This document shows positions 32,304-42,168 of a stretch of DNA of 60,939 nucleotides, piece after piece. The DNA is from CAZHRJ01 sp964534765 (GTDB lineage Bacteria > Lindowbacteria > 2-12-FULL-62-27). Position 1 is the stretch's first letter, and the number at the start of each line of letters is the position of its first letter. The position numbers and the translations under genes are program-made. Under the pieces are notes generated by a model that worked only from the letters and a program-made list of their open reading frames with translations, made no database searches and was not told where the DNA came from. The DNA is taken from positions 1 through 60,939 of the forward strand of contig CAZHRJ010000002.1 of the NCBI GenBank assembly GCA_964534765.1, written 5' to 3'.

Positions 32304-34426
32304 GAGTGTTTGAGCTGGCCCGGGAGATCAGCAAGTCCTCGAAGGAGATCATCCAGTTTGCCGCGCAGCAAGGCGTATCATTGAACAACCACATGGTTGC
32401 CGTGCCGGAATCCATTGAGCAGATGTTGCGACGGTCATCCGTTTCAGCCGCCGGGCCCGCCGCGGTGACTGACGCGCCGCGAAAGCCCGTGCCCGTGGTT
32501 GAGAGGAAGCCTGCCGTGTCGGTCGAACCGAAGCCTGTGGCGGCGGTCGAGAAGAAGTCTGCGCCGGCGGTTGAGAGGAAGCCCGTTGCCTCGCCGAAGG
32601 TGTCCCAGAGGGCGCCTGCGGCTGCCGCGCCGGTTCCGGCAAAGCCGGCGCCTGCGGCGCCAAAGCCGCTGTCGCTGCCGTATCCGCTGCGAGTAGTGGA
32701 TTTGGCCAAGGCGGTGGACCGGTCGGTTGTGGATCTGGTGGGAAAACTGATGAGCATGGGGATGATGGTATCCGCCAACGCGCCGCTGGACAAGGACGCC
32801 GCGGTGTTGCTGGCGCAGGAATACGGATATGATTTGCAGTTCAAGGAGGAGACTGAGGTCCGGCCGGTGGAGAGCCGTGACACGGAGGAGAGGGAAGATC
32901 CGGCGAGTTTGAGACCCCGGCCGCCCGTGGTCGTGGTGATGGGGCATGTCGATCACGGCAAGACGACGCTTTTGGATTCGATCCGAAAGACCCATGTCGC
33001 CGCCGGGGAGTTTGGCGGGATCACGCAGCATATCGGCGCCTACCGGGTGGTGTTGTCGAACGGCAAGACGATGACGTTTTTGGACACTCCGGGCCACGAA
33101 GCCTTCACCGCGATGCGCGCGCGCGGCGCGAACGTAACGGACCTGGTGGTGCTGGTGGTCGCCGCGGACGACGGGGTGATGCCGCAGACGGTCGAGGCGA
33201 TCAGTCACGCGAAAGCGGCGGGCGTGCCGATTTTGGTGGCGTTGAACAAGGTGGACAAGGCGGAATCGGACAAGCAGCGAGTGTTGAAGGGACTGTCGGA
33301 TCATGGATTAAATCCGGAGGCCTGGGGCGGCGACACCGTAGTTGTGGAGGTATCGGCGTTAAAGGGAACCGGTGTATCGAATCTGCTGGAGATGATCGAT
33401 CTTCAAGCGGATCTTCTGGATCTGAAAGCGAATCCGGACCGAGTGGCGTTCGGGACAGTGGTGGAATCGAAGCTGGAGCGGGGCCGCGGGCCGACGGCGA
33501 CGGTTCTTGTGCAGAAGGGGACATTGAAAGTAGGCGACGTTTTTGTGTGTGGTGTGACGATCGGGCGTGTGAAGGCGTTGATTGATGAGTTTGGCAAGCG
33601 ATTAACGGGCGCGAGTCCGTCGACGCCCGTGGAGATACTGGGGTTTACGGAAGCGCCGCTGGCCGGCGACCGGTTTCACGTGGTGCCGGACGAGAGGACG
33701 GCGAAGGCGATTGCCGAGGACCGGCTGAAGGTTCGGAAGGATCTGGCGCGGCGCCGGCATGAGGCGCCGCTGACGTTGGAGGCGATGACGGAGAATTTGA
33801 AAGAGGGCGAGAAGCCGGTCGTGCCGCTTTTGCTGAAGGCGGACGTCCAGGGGTCGTTGGAAGCGATCCGAGACGCGTTGGAGCGGTTGAGGATAGATGA
33901 AGTGCCGATCCGAGTATTGCACGCGGCGTTGGGGGGGATAACCGAGAGCGACGTGCTGTTGGCGGCGGCCTCCCACGCGACCGTGCTGGGATTCAACGTG
34001 CGTCCGGATGAGCGTGCGACGGCGACATCGGAGCGAGAGGGCGTGGACATGCGGAGTTACCGGATCATTTACGATTTGCTGGACGACGTGAAGAAAGCCG
34101 TCACGGGCCGGATGTCGCCGCGGATGGAGGAGCGGGTGATCGGCACGGCGGAGGTGCGGGAGATATTCAAGATATCGAAGTTCGGAACGGTGGCCGGGTG
34201 CATGGTGAAAGACGGCAAGATCGAGCGCCGGGGGAAGATCCGGGTGGTGCGGGACGGAGTTGTGGCTTATGACGGGAAGATTGGATCGTTGAAGCGGTTC
34301 AAGGAGGACGTGCGGGAAGTGGAAAAGGGATACGAGTGCGGGGTACTGGTGGAGAACTTCAACGATATCAAATCCGGGGACATCCTCGAGGTCTATTTGA
34401 TCGAGGAGATGGCGCCGACACTGTAA
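32300..34426 (+). CDS. infB: translation initiation factor IF-2
   Basis: A 708-residue GTPase that brings initiator tRNA to the 30S subunit. The IF2_N motif MRVFELAREISKSSKEI begins the protein; a Pro/Ala/Lys linker (about 50-130) and a second IF2_N follow. The G domain shows GHVDHGKTTLLDSI, DTPGHEAF and NKVD. C-terminal domains III and IV are complete. The organism's apparent CTG and ATC starts make IF-2 and the other initiation factors worth noting, though nothing here looks abnormal. Confidence 0.96.
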   Translation: MRVFELAREISKSSKEIIQFAAQQGVSLNNHMVAVPESIEQMLRRSSVSAAGPAAVTDAPRKPVPVVERKPAVSVEPKPVAAVEKKSAPAVERKPVASPKVSQRAPAAAAPVPAKPAPAAPKPLSLPYPLRVVDLAKAVDRSVVDLVGKLMSMGMMVSANAPLDKDAAVLLAQEYGYDLQFKEETEVRPVESRDTEEREDPASLRPRPPVVVVMGHVDHGKTTLLDSIRKTHVAAGEFGGITQHIGAYRVVLSNGKTMTFLDTPGHEAFTAMRARGANVTDLVVLVVAADDGVMPQTVEAISHAKAAGVPILVALNKVDKAESDKQRVLKGLSDHGLNPEAWGGDTVVVEVSALKGTGVSNLLEMIDLQADLLDLKANPDRVAFGTVVESKLERGRGPTATVLVQKGTLKVGDVFVCGVTIGRVKALIDEFGKRLTGASPSTPVEILGFTEAPLAGDRFHVVPDERTAKAIAEDRLKVRKDLARRRHEAPLTLEAMTENLKEGEKPVVPLLLKADVQGSLEAIRDALERLRIDEVPIRVLHAALGGITESDVLLAAASHATVLGFNVRPDERATATSEREGVDMRSYRIIYDLLDDVKKAVTGRMSPRMEERVIGTAEVREIFKISKFGTVAGCMVKDGKIERRGKIRVVRDGVVAYDGKIGSLKRFKEDVREVEKGYECGVLVENFNDIKSGDILEVYLIEEMAPTL

Positions 34427-34431
34427 GGGGT

Positions 34432-34731
34432 ATGGCGGGAGTGATGATGGGATTTCGTCTGCGGCTGCAGTTTCCGGGCTGCCGGACGCTGAAGGACCGC
34501 CGGTCGATTGTGTCGAGTCTGGTGCAGGGCGCCCGATCGCGGCACGGTTTTTCCGCGGCGGATTTCAGCGAACCGATCAAAGTGGATTATGCGGAAGTGG
34601 CGCTGGCCGCGGTTGGACAGAGCGAGGCGGAGATTCGACTGCGGCTGGACCGGGTTGTATCGACGCTGGATTCAGCGGGAGAGGTTGAGGTGCTGGGAAT
34701 CGAGGAGCACCGGATGGCGGAGGGCGGGTAG
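34432..34731 (+). CDS. ylxP: DUF503 family protein YlxP
   Basis: A 99-residue protein of the YlxP/DUF503 family, usually found between infB and rbfA. The core LRLQFPGCRTLKDRRSIVSS and DYAEVALAAVGQSE match the family. ATG 34432 follows the infB stop by 5 nt; nearby ATGs at 34444 and 34447 are possible. Role unclear, thought to relate to ribosome maturation. Confidence 0.82.
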   Translation: MAGVMMGFRLRLQFPGCRTLKDRRSIVSSLVQGARSRHGFSAADFSEPIKVDYAEVALAAVGQSEAEIRLRLDRVVSTLDSAGEVEVLGIEEHRMAEGG

Positions 34732-34732
34732 G

Positions 34733-35113
34733 ATGCGATCGAGAGAGACGCGGATGGAGCGGATGAACAAGCAGTTGATGAGGGATTTTTCGGAGATCAT
34801 CCGTGACGAGTTGAAACTTCCGGACTCCTTCAAACTCCTGTCGATCACCCGTGTGGATCTCACCCCGGACCAGTCCCACGTCAAGGTTTACGTCAGTCAT
34901 CTCAAGGAGGGCGAGACCGATCCGGCGGTTATGGCGTTAAACAGCCGGTCGGCCGACATTCGGGAGCGACTGATGCGGCATCTCTCCTGGCGGAAAATTC
35001 CGGCGGTAACATTTTACGGGGACGATTCGCTGAAAAAAGGATTTGATATGATCCAGAAGATCGAGCGCCTGACGCGCCCTTCGGCGCCGCCGGCGGATCC
35101 GAGCGCGACATGA
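34733..35113 (+). CDS. rbfA: 30S ribosome-binding factor RbfA
   Basis: A 126-residue KH-like 30S-maturation factor. ERMNKQLMRDFSEIIRDELK, ITRVDLTPDQSHVKVYVS and PAVTFYGDDSLKKGFDMIQK match RbfA. ATG 34733 follows the previous stop at once and has GGCGGGTAGG upstream. The stop overlaps the truB start (ATGA). Confidence 0.93.
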   Translation: MRSRETRMERMNKQLMRDFSEIIRDELKLPDSFKLLSITRVDLTPDQSHVKVYVSHLKEGETDPAVMALNSRSADIRERLMRHLSWRKIPAVTFYGDDSLKKGFDMIQKIERLTRPSAPPADPSAT

Positions 35114-35979
35114 GGGCCTGCGGTATTTTACCGGTGAACAAGCCCGCGGGCTGGACGTCGCACGATGTCGTGGCGTTTGTGCGGAAGCGCTACAAGTATT
35201 CGAAGGTGGGTCACAGCGGAACGATCGACCCATTCGGGACGGGTCTATTGCTTTTATGCATCGGTCCGGCCACGAAGCTGGCGCCGCATCTTGCGGATTT
35301 GCCCAAGCGGTACCGGGTCACCGCGCGGCTGGGTGTGACGACCGACACGTATGACATGACAGGCAAAGCCGTGAGCACGTCGGAAGTGCCGGCGGGGATA
35401 GAGCCGCGTATTGAGCAGTTGCTGAGGTCGCATATCGGTGAGCGTGACCAGGTGCCGCCGATGTATTCCGCGATTAAAATCCATGGCCGGCCGATGTACG
35501 AGCTGGCGCGCCAGGGGGTCAGCGTGACGCTGCCGGCTCGACGGATCAAAATTTATGAGATTCAGCCGGGTGAGATTCGTCTCCCGCGATTTTCATTTGA
35601 AGTTTTGTGCGGCCCCGGGATGTATGTTCGAAGTTTGGTGCACGACATCGGCCAGGAGCTGGGTTGCGGCGCCGCCGTGGAGGAGCTGTCGCGGACAACC
35701 ATTGGCGAATTGACTCTGGATCGAGCCACCGATCCGAAGGCTCTGCCGGATTCTCCGGTGCTTTTTTCACCGGAGCAGCTTCTGACCGCCTGGCCCCGGA
35801 TTCGACTGGGGGATCTGGAGGCGGCTTTTGTTTCAGGTCATTCCATTTCGTTATCGGTGTTATTCGACCGGCCGAATCTGGAGAGCGGCCAGCATGTGTT
35901 CGGTGTGGGCCGCAGCGGGCTTTGCGGATTTGGGGAAGTGCGTGGCGGCAAGATTCATCCCAAGGGATCATTCATCTAG
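35110..35979 (+). CDS. truB: tRNA pseudouridine-55 synthase TruB
   Basis: A 289-residue enzyme making pseudouridine 55 in the tRNA T loop. The catalytic aspartate is D40 in HSGTIDPFGTGLL, slightly divergent from the usual GTLDPLATG. NKPAGWTSHDVV and GPGMYVRSLVHDIG are also typical. Coupled to rbfA by ATGA, as in many bacteria. Confidence 0.94.
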   Translation: MRACGILPVNKPAGWTSHDVVAFVRKRYKYSKVGHSGTIDPFGTGLLLLCIGPATKLAPHLADLPKRYRVTARLGVTTDTYDMTGKAVSTSEVPAGIEPRIEQLLRSHIGERDQVPPMYSAIKIHGRPMYELARQGVSVTLPARRIKIYEIQPGEIRLPRFSFEVLCGPGMYVRSLVHDIGQELGCGAAVEELSRTTIGELTLDRATDPKALPDSPVLFSPEQLLTAWPRIRLGDLEAAFVSGHSISLSVLFDRPNLESGQHVFGVGRSGLCGFGEVRGGKIHPKGSFI

Positions 35980-36007
35980 ACCATGGCGAAGGGATTGCCG
36001 GCCTGGG

Positions 36008-36988
36008 GTGGTGCGGGGCCGGATTGTGCCAATTGAGCGACAGCGGGGGGCCGTGCTGGCGATCGGGATATTTGACGGTGTTCATCGTGGGCATCAGGCG
36101 ATATTGAGGAAGGCAGTCCGGGAAGCGCGCCGTCGAGGGATCTCGGCGATGGCGGTGACATTTTCGCAGCATCCAAGCCGGGTTCTGAGACCGGCGTCGC
36201 CGGTGGCATTGATCCAGCCTCTGGCGGACCGATGCCGGCACATCCGTCGTCTGGGGATAAAAACGATTTTCACCTTGAATTTTACGAAAAGACTATCTAG
36301 ATTGACCCCGTCAGAATTTGTGTCACAGGTGCTCTTTCGACAGTGGAATGTGCGAGGCGTGGTCGTTGGCAGGGATTTCCGGTTTGGCCGCGGCCGAGCC
36401 GGAACCGTCACGGATCTTCGGGAGCTTTTGAAGGCCCGCCGGGCGGCCGTATATGCCGTGTCGCCGATTTGTCTGGGTCGGCGAGTCATCCAGAGCACGG
36501 CGATCCGTCGGGACATTCAGGCCGGCCGGTTGGCCGAGGCGCGGCGGATGCTGGGCCGCGCGGTGGAGGTCAGCGGCCGGGTGGTGCGTGGCGCGGGGAT
36601 AGGCGCGAGGCTGGGCGCTCGGACGGTGAATGTCGAGCCCGGCAACGAGTTATTGCCGCGTCAGGGAGTTTACGCCGGCTGGATGGATCGTGCCGGCGTT
36701 GGTCGGGCGCCGGGTCGGAAGAGGCCGGTAGTTTTGAATCTGGGTGTGGCGCCGACGGTACAGAGCCGCCGGCGTGTGTTATTGGAGGCGCATGTGATTG
36801 ACGGCCGCCGGGTGGTGTATCATCCGGGGGAGAGTGTGAGAGTGGATCTGGCCGCGTTTTTGCGTCCGGAGAGGAAATTCACGACGGCGGAGTTGCTGAG
36901 CCGAGCCATACAGAAGGACATTACGCGGGCGATTGGGATCGTCCGCGGGCGTTGCGAGCCGGGCGGCAAACCCCGGCGGAAAAGTTAA
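36008..36988 (+). CDS. ribF: bifunctional riboflavin kinase/FAD synthetase
   Basis: A 326-residue enzyme that makes FMN and then FAD. The adenylyltransferase domain opens with AIGIFDGVHRGHQAIL and has VVVGRDFRFGRGRAGT; the kinase domain contains GARLGARTVNVEP (usual GxxGFPTAN, here altered) and NLGVAPTV. No ATG is in frame near the N-terminus; GTG at 36008 (or 36011) is chosen, with a weak ribosome site. The frame is open back to 35828 within truB, which is unlikely coding. Confidence 0.9.
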   Translation: MVRGRIVPIERQRGAVLAIGIFDGVHRGHQAILRKAVREARRRGISAMAVTFSQHPSRVLRPASPVALIQPLADRCRHIRRLGIKTIFTLNFTKRLSRLTPSEFVSQVLFRQWNVRGVVVGRDFRFGRGRAGTVTDLRELLKARRAAVYAVSPICLGRRVIQSTAIRRDIQAGRLAEARRMLGRAVEVSGRVVRGAGIGARLGARTVNVEPGNELLPRQGVYAGWMDRAGVGRAPGRKRPVVLNLGVAPTVQSRRRVLLEAHVIDGRRVVYHPGESVRVDLAAFLRPERKFTTAELLSRAIQKDITRAIGIVRGRCEPGGKPRRKS

Positions 36989-37000
36989 GGGATATTGATA

Positions 37001-37264
37001 ATGGAAAAATTGGAGAAAGAGAAAGTAATCGGGGACTATCGGATTCACGACCAGGATACGGGTTCGGCGGACGTACAAGTGGCGTTGTTAACGGAGCGGA
37101 TCAAGGCTCTGACGGACCATTTGCAGAAGCATCCGAAGGATCACAGTTCGCGTCGCGGGTTGCTCAAAATGGTGGGCGCCCGCCGGCAGATGCTGAATCA
37201 TCTTCGGAACAGCGAGCTGGGCCGGTACCGGAACGTCGTGAAGCGACTGGGTCTTCGGAAATAG
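37001..37264 (+). CDS. rpsO: 30S ribosomal protein S15
   Basis: Eighty-seven residues of S15: DTGSADVQVALLTERIKALT, HLQKHPKDHSSRRGLLKMVG and RNVVKRLGLRK are near-universal. ATG 37001 lies 8 nt after AAGGGA. rpsO before pnp is the classic order. Confidence 0.96.
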   Translation: MEKLEKEKVIGDYRIHDQDTGSADVQVALLTERIKALTDHLQKHPKDHSSRRGLLKMVGARRQMLNHLRNSELGRYRNVVKRLGLRK

Positions 37265-37310
37265 CGTTCGAAGCCTTCGAACGGGAGTGTCCCGCCGCGT
37301 GTGCGGCGGG
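37265..37310 (+). repeat. two perfect hairpins directly after rpsO
   Basis: CGTTCGAA/TTCGAACG (37265-37283, 3-nt loop, 8 bp) and CCCGCCGC/GCGGCGGG (37291-37310, 4-nt loop, 8 bp). No T run follows the second, so these more likely stabilise the rpsO 3' end or mark a processing site than end transcription. Confidence 0.55.
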
Positions 37311-37351
37311 CATACAGGCGAGGGTGGGGAACAGGAAAGACAGGTAGTTGT

Positions 37352-37413
37352 CAATTGTAGATTGCAGATCAGCGAGTGGTCAGCGAGAGTCGCTGGTCCG
37401 CAATCAACAGTTG
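37352..37413 (+). promoter_or_regulatory. structured pnp leader
   Basis: Nested pairings: CAATTGT/ACAGTTG (37352-37358 with 37407-37413), GATTGC/GCAATC (37360-37365 with 37400-37405) and CAGCGA/TCGCTG (37381-37386 with 37390-37395). In E. coli the pnp leader hairpin is cut by RNase III and used for PNPase autocontrol; an analogous role is inferred from position. Confidence 0.5.
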
Positions 37414-37497
37414 GCAATCACTGATATTTCTTGTTGACCCCCTTGTTCACCACCCCGCCTTCGAGAAACGGGTTGCATCAGAAAGGACTGAGTGACG

Positions 37498-39798
37498 ATG
37501 AGTGAAGTGAAATTGGACCTGGGAGGTCGGACTCTGAGCATTTCGAGCGGGGATGTGGCGCGGCAGGCGAACGGATCGGTATTGATCCGTTACGGAGACA
37601 CGATGATATTGACCTGTGCCTGTGCGGAGCCGAAAGCGGAGTCGGGTGTCGATTTTCTGCCGATGACAGTGGAGTATCGGGAAAAGGCCTATTCAGCGGG
37701 GATGATCCCGGGCGGGTTCATCAAGCGTGAGGGCCGGCAGACGGACCGGGAGATACTGGTTTGCCGTCTGACCGACCGGCCGCTGCGGCCGCTATTTCCC
37801 GAGGGGTATCACAATGAAGTGCAGATAGCGACGCAGGCGATTTCAACAGATTTGACGTCGCCGCCGGATGTATTGTCGATCATCGGCGCGTCGACATCGT
37901 TGTATATATCGGACATACCGTTCGCGAAACCGGTGGGCGCCGTGCGAGTAGTGAAGATCAACGGGGAGTTCAAGGTGAATCCATCGGTTGAGGAAACGGA
38001 GGCAGCGGAGCTGGAGCTTGTGGTAGCCGGGACGAAATCGGACATCACGATGGTTGAAGGCGCCGCGCGCCAGGTGTCAGAGGATGTGATATTGGAGGCG
38101 CTGGCGCTGGCCCAGCGGGAAATCGGCCGGATCTGCGCCGCGCAAGAGGAGTTGCGCCGTCAGGTGGGCAAGCCGAAATCCGCCGTGGTATCACCCGCGA
38201 AGACCGAAGGGTTGGAGAAAGCGGTTGAGACGTTATCGAAGGACCGGCTGGCGAAAGCGCTGGTGATCCCGACGAAAATGGAGCGGTACGCGGAGCTGAG
38301 GCGGATCAAAGAGGATGTACTGGACGCGTCCGCCGCGAAGCTGGGATTGGACCGGGAGGATGTGGAGGTCGAGGCGAGTGGTTATCTGGAGGAGATCAAG
38401 GGCCAGATCGTCCGGGGAAACATACTCGAGAAGGGCCGCCGGAATGACGGCCGGGACCTGGACACGGTTCGACCGATCACGATCCGTCTGGGATTTTTGC
38501 CGCGCGCGCACGGTTCGGCTTTATTTACGCGTGGCGAGACCCAGGCGCTTGCCGTCGTCACGCTGGGCACGGCGGAAGATGAGCAGCGATCGGACGACGT
38601 ACAGGGGGAGAAGTCGCGGCGGTTTTATCTTCACTATTATTTTCCACCCTTTTCAGTGGGCGAGACCGGCCGGTATGGCGGTCAGGGCCGGAGGGAGATC
38701 GGTCACGGGATGCTGGCGGAAAAATCGCTGCGTGGGTTGATTCCGACGGAGGCCGAGTTTCCGTACACGGTTCGGATCGTGTCGGACATTCTGGAGTCGA
38801 ACGGTTCCTCGTCGATGGCGACCGTGTGCGGCGGATCGTTGGCGATGATGGACGCCGGCGTTCCGATACCGCACCATGTGGCGGGCGTGGCGATGGGTTT
38901 GGTGAAGGAGGGTGACCGTGTGGCGATATTGACCGACATTCTGGGCGACGAAGACCATCTGGGAGACATGGATTTCAAAGTCACCGGCACGCGCACGGGT
39001 GTGACGGCGATTCAGATGGACATCAAGATTGAGGGAATATCGGTGGATCTGATGCGCCGGGCCCTGGACAAGGCCCGGGTCGCGCGCGTGCACATTCTGA
39101 ATCAGATGGACGCGGCCATAGCGAAGCCCCGGTCGGACATATCGACCTACGCGCCCCGTGTTTTCATGATGATGGTGCCGAAGGACAAGATCGGCGACAT
39201 CATCGGGCCGGGCGGGAAGAACATCCGGGCGATCATTGAGGAGACGGGCGTGAAGATCGACATCGAGGACGACGGATCGGTGCGGGTCTATTCCGAGACC
39301 GAGAAAGGCGCGACAGCGGCCCGTGAGCGAATTCACATGATGATCGCCGAACCAGAGTTGGGCCGGGTCTATCAGGGCAAGGTGGTGCGAGTTGTGGATT
39401 TTGGAGCGTTTTGCGAGATCATGCCTGGACATGAGGGATTGCTGCATATTTCGGAGATCCAGGAGAGCCGTACCGACCGGGTGGAGGATGTTTTGAAAGA
39501 GGGCGCCGTGACGCCGGTGAAGCTGATCGAGATTGATCATCTGGGCCGGCTGAGGTTATCGCGCGTTGCGGCCCTCCGTGAGATGGAAGGCAAGCCACCT
39601 CTTCCGGTTCGCCCACGTGGGGGGGACCGCCCGCCCCGCGGCGACCGTGACGAGGGATTCCGCGGGTCAGACCGCCCGGACCGGCCGATGCGGTATGACC
39701 GCGGCCCGCGTTCGGACCGGCCGAATCGATCGGATCGACCGCGCGGATCCTCCGGGAGCGGCCGGCCGGGTGGGCCGGCGATCGGATCCGGCGTTTAG
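37498..39798 (+). CDS. pnp: polynucleotide phosphorylase
   Basis: A 766-residue phosphorolytic 3'-5' exoribonuclease. Two RNase PH domains (first about 1-225, second from about 310 with the DILGDEDHLGDMDFK active-site segment), a KH domain (IIGPGGKNIRAIIEETG) and an S1 domain are in order. The last 60 residues are an Arg/Gly/Asp-rich tail of RSDRP- and RGGDRP-like repeats, disordered and probably RNA-binding. ATG 37498 has AAAGGA upstream; GTG 37492 is possible. Confidence 0.95.
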   Translation: MSEVKLDLGGRTLSISSGDVARQANGSVLIRYGDTMILTCACAEPKAESGVDFLPMTVEYREKAYSAGMIPGGFIKREGRQTDREILVCRLTDRPLRPLFPEGYHNEVQIATQAISTDLTSPPDVLSIIGASTSLYISDIPFAKPVGAVRVVKINGEFKVNPSVEETEAAELELVVAGTKSDITMVEGAARQVSEDVILEALALAQREIGRICAAQEELRRQVGKPKSAVVSPAKTEGLEKAVETLSKDRLAKALVIPTKMERYAELRRIKEDVLDASAAKLGLDREDVEVEASGYLEEIKGQIVRGNILEKGRRNDGRDLDTVRPITIRLGFLPRAHGSALFTRGETQALAVVTLGTAEDEQRSDDVQGEKSRRFYLHYYFPPFSVGETGRYGGQGRREIGHGMLAEKSLRGLIPTEAEFPYTVRIVSDILESNGSSSMATVCGGSLAMMDAGVPIPHHVAGVAMGLVKEGDRVAILTDILGDEDHLGDMDFKVTGTRTGVTAIQMDIKIEGISVDLMRRALDKARVARVHILNQMDAAIAKPRSDISTYAPRVFMMMVPKDKIGDIIGPGGKNIRAIIEETGVKIDIEDDGSVRVYSETEKGATAARERIHMMIAEPELGRVYQGKVVRVVDFGAFCEIMPGHEGLLHISEIQESRTDRVEDVLKEGAVTPVKLIEIDHLGRLRLSRVAALREMEGKPPLPVRPRGGDRPPRGDRDEGFRGSDRPDRPMRYDRGPRSDRPNRSDRPRGSSGSGRPGGPAIGSGV

Positions 39799-39817
39799 AC
39801 CCTTCGAGCATGCTTGT

Positions 39818-39855
39818 AACCCCGGACGGTCTGTGACATAGTCCGAGTGGGGGTT
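39818..39855 (+). repeat. hairpin between pnp and ftsK
   Basis: AACCCC (39818-39823) pairs with GGGGTT (39850-39855), and inside it GGAC (39824-39827) with GTCC (39841-39844). No T run follows. It could end the pnp message by processing or simply insulate ftsK. Confidence 0.35.
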
Positions 39856-39879
39856 GAGAAGGGGGGGAATGGGACCGGG

Positions 39880-42168
39880 ATGGCTGTGAAGCGGATAGGG
39901 GGAGCGAGTCTGATTCTCCTCTCCGTCCTGTTGGTGTTCAGTCTCATCAGTTATACAGAGGAGGATTGGCCGCAGTCGTCGACGTCGGTGGTGTCGAATC
40001 TCTGCGGCCGATTTGGCGCCTATTTTGCCCATCGAGCATTTTTCTTTTTTGGCCAGGCATCCTGGTTCTGGCCGGCGGCCGTTTTTGCATGGGGGCTGGG
40101 ATTGGTCCGCGGCGAGTCATGGCCGGAGGGGCGTCGTGCGCAGACGGGTCTGAGCGCGATGTTGGTCATGTGCAGCGCCAGCGGAGTATTGCATCAGATG
40201 TGGCCGGTATCGGGCGGTCCGGGTGGGATGCTGGGGCAATATGTCAATGTGAGGCTGACCTACATTTTTGGGCAATCTTCGATTTTGCTGTTCCTTTTTT
40301 GCGGCCTTCTGGGTCTTGGCGGACTTCTGCCTCTCTCGGTTCTGGGTTACTTGCGGGACAAGGCATCGGTTTTATTTCAACGCAGCCCTCGATTTCTTCA
40401 GGTCCTCTACGGCCGATACCAGGCATGGCGATCGCGCCGCGGGCCGATTCCCGTAACCTCAACCGCGCCGGCGGTGAATCCGCGCGTGGAGGTGACAGTC
40501 TTTTCGCCCGTGCCGCAGTCGTCGATGGCGGTGGGAGATTCTTCGGCAACGGCGGTGCCGTTTATTCAGCAAAAGTCGATACCCTTTCCAGTCACGGTCT
40601 CCCCCGCTTCCAGTTCATCCTCAGTCGTACCGGTGTCCAAACCCTCCGCCGGGTCCGGCCCGCGGGAATCGGAAGTCCTGTCTCCGGAGGAATCGGAATT
40701 TCAAAAGGGGCTGGCCCGATACCGACTGCCGCCGCTGGAGCTTCTCAAGTGGCCGCCGGAACAGGATGGCGGGCATGACCAGAAGCAATTGCAGCACATG
40801 GGCCAGATTCTGGAGGACACCTTGAAAAATTTCGGCATCAACGCGCAGGTCGTCCAGATTGTGCCGGGCCCGACCGTGACTTTATACGAGGTATTGCCCG
40901 CCGCGGGGGTTCCGGTGAGCAAGATTGCCGCGCGCGAGGCGGACGTGAAGCTTGCGCTGGCGGCGAATTCGATCCGGATTGTGGCGCCGATTCCCGGTAA
41001 ATCCGTGGTTGGGGTGGAGGTGCCGAACCCGAAGGCGCAGGTCGTGAAAATTCGGGAGCTGCTGGCGCTTGAGAAATTTTCCCCCGGCTCCTATCGGCTT
41101 CCCTTTGTCCTTGGCAAGGACATTCTCGGAAAACCCGTGATGGGTGACCTGCAGAAGATGCCGCATGTTCTGATAGCGGGCGCGACCGGATCGGGCAAGT
41201 CAGTCTGTGTATCGAGTCTATTGATCACGCTTTTGTATCAGATGACGCCGGAGCAATTGCGGTTGATTTTAATCGATCCGAAGCGAGTCGAGCTGTCGAT
41301 GTTTACGGACGTGCCGCATCTGCTGGCGCCGCCGATTCTGGATGCCAAGGGATCGACGCGGGCGTTCAAGTGGCTGTTGGTGGAGATGGACAGCCGGTAC
41401 AACATACTGACGGATTCCGGCACCAAGTCTCTGGAGGGGTATAACGATGAGCAGAAGAAACTGGGGTTGCCGATAATGCCGTACATTGTGCTGGTGGTGG
41501 ACGAGCTGGCGGATCTCATGTTATCGGCGCCGAAGGAGACGGAGGGGTCCATCACGCGGCTGGCGCAGATGTCGCGTGCGGTCGGTATTCATCTGGTGTT
41601 GGCGACGCAGCGTCCGAGCGTGGACGTGATCACGGGCCTGATCAAGGCGAACATGCCGGCGCGGATAGCGTTTCAAGTCGCATCGCAATTCGATTCCCGG
41701 ACCATCCTGGACGGCAAGGGCGCCGAATCTTTGCTGGGTCGCGGGGACATGCTGTATCTGCCTCCGGGCGCTCCGAAACCGATCCGGCTCCAGGGCGCGT
41801 TGGTGGACGAGGAGGAGATTCGCCGGGTGGTGGACTATGTGCGTGGCCAGATGAAGCCCCGATACGTTGATCTGGACTCCGTACCGGAGAATTTAATGTT
41901 GCAGGTGGACGGAATCACGTCCAAGGCGATAGCGGACAGCGTGGAGGAGATCGATGCGCAGTTATACGAGGACGCGAAACGCTTCATCATCGAGATCCGC
42001 AAGGGGTCGACATCGATGTTGCAGCGGAAATTCAGAATCGGGTTCAACCGGGCGACCAAGATCATCGATATGCTGGAGCGGGACGGCGTTGTGGGACCGA
42101 ACAAAGGCCCGACGCCGCGGGATGTTCTGGTAACCGTTCCTCCGCAGGACGAGGAAGACCGTGGATAG
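39880..42168 (+). CDS. ftsK: DNA translocase FtsK
   Basis: A 762-residue septal DNA pump. Four or so N-terminal membrane helices (to about residue 160), a Pro/Ser-rich linker, then the motor: Walker A GATGSGKSV near 434-442, Walker B LVVDELADLM, and a C-terminal gamma winged helix (MLQRKFRIGFNRATKIID) that reads KOPS sites. It is shorter than E. coli FtsK, as in most phyla. ATG 39880 starts the conserved part; the frame is open to GTG 39847. Confidence 0.94.
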   Translation: MAVKRIGGASLILLSVLLVFSLISYTEEDWPQSSTSVVSNLCGRFGAYFAHRAFFFFGQASWFWPAAVFAWGLGLVRGESWPEGRRAQTGLSAMLVMCSASGVLHQMWPVSGGPGGMLGQYVNVRLTYIFGQSSILLFLFCGLLGLGGLLPLSVLGYLRDKASVLFQRSPRFLQVLYGRYQAWRSRRGPIPVTSTAPAVNPRVEVTVFSPVPQSSMAVGDSSATAVPFIQQKSIPFPVTVSPASSSSSVVPVSKPSAGSGPRESEVLSPEESEFQKGLARYRLPPLELLKWPPEQDGGHDQKQLQHMGQILEDTLKNFGINAQVVQIVPGPTVTLYEVLPAAGVPVSKIAAREADVKLALAANSIRIVAPIPGKSVVGVEVPNPKAQVVKIRELLALEKFSPGSYRLPFVLGKDILGKPVMGDLQKMPHVLIAGATGSGKSVCVSSLLITLLYQMTPEQLRLILIDPKRVELSMFTDVPHLLAPPILDAKGSTRAFKWLLVEMDSRYNILTDSGTKSLEGYNDEQKKLGLPIMPYIVLVVDELADLMLSAPKETEGSITRLAQMSRAVGIHLVLATQRPSVDVITGLIKANMPARIAFQVASQFDSRTILDGKGAESLLGRGDMLYLPPGAPKPIRLQGALVDEEEIRRVVDYVRGQMKPRYVDLDSVPENLMLQVDGITSKAIADSVEEIDAQLYEDAKRFIIEIRKGSTSMLQRKFRIGFNRATKIIDMLERDGVVGPNKGPTPRDVLVTVPPQDEEDRG

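Noticed and set aside
35828..36007. N-terminal extension of RibF from 35828
   Set aside because: It overlaps truB by 150 nt and has no similarity to RibF; the conserved domain starts after GTG 36008.
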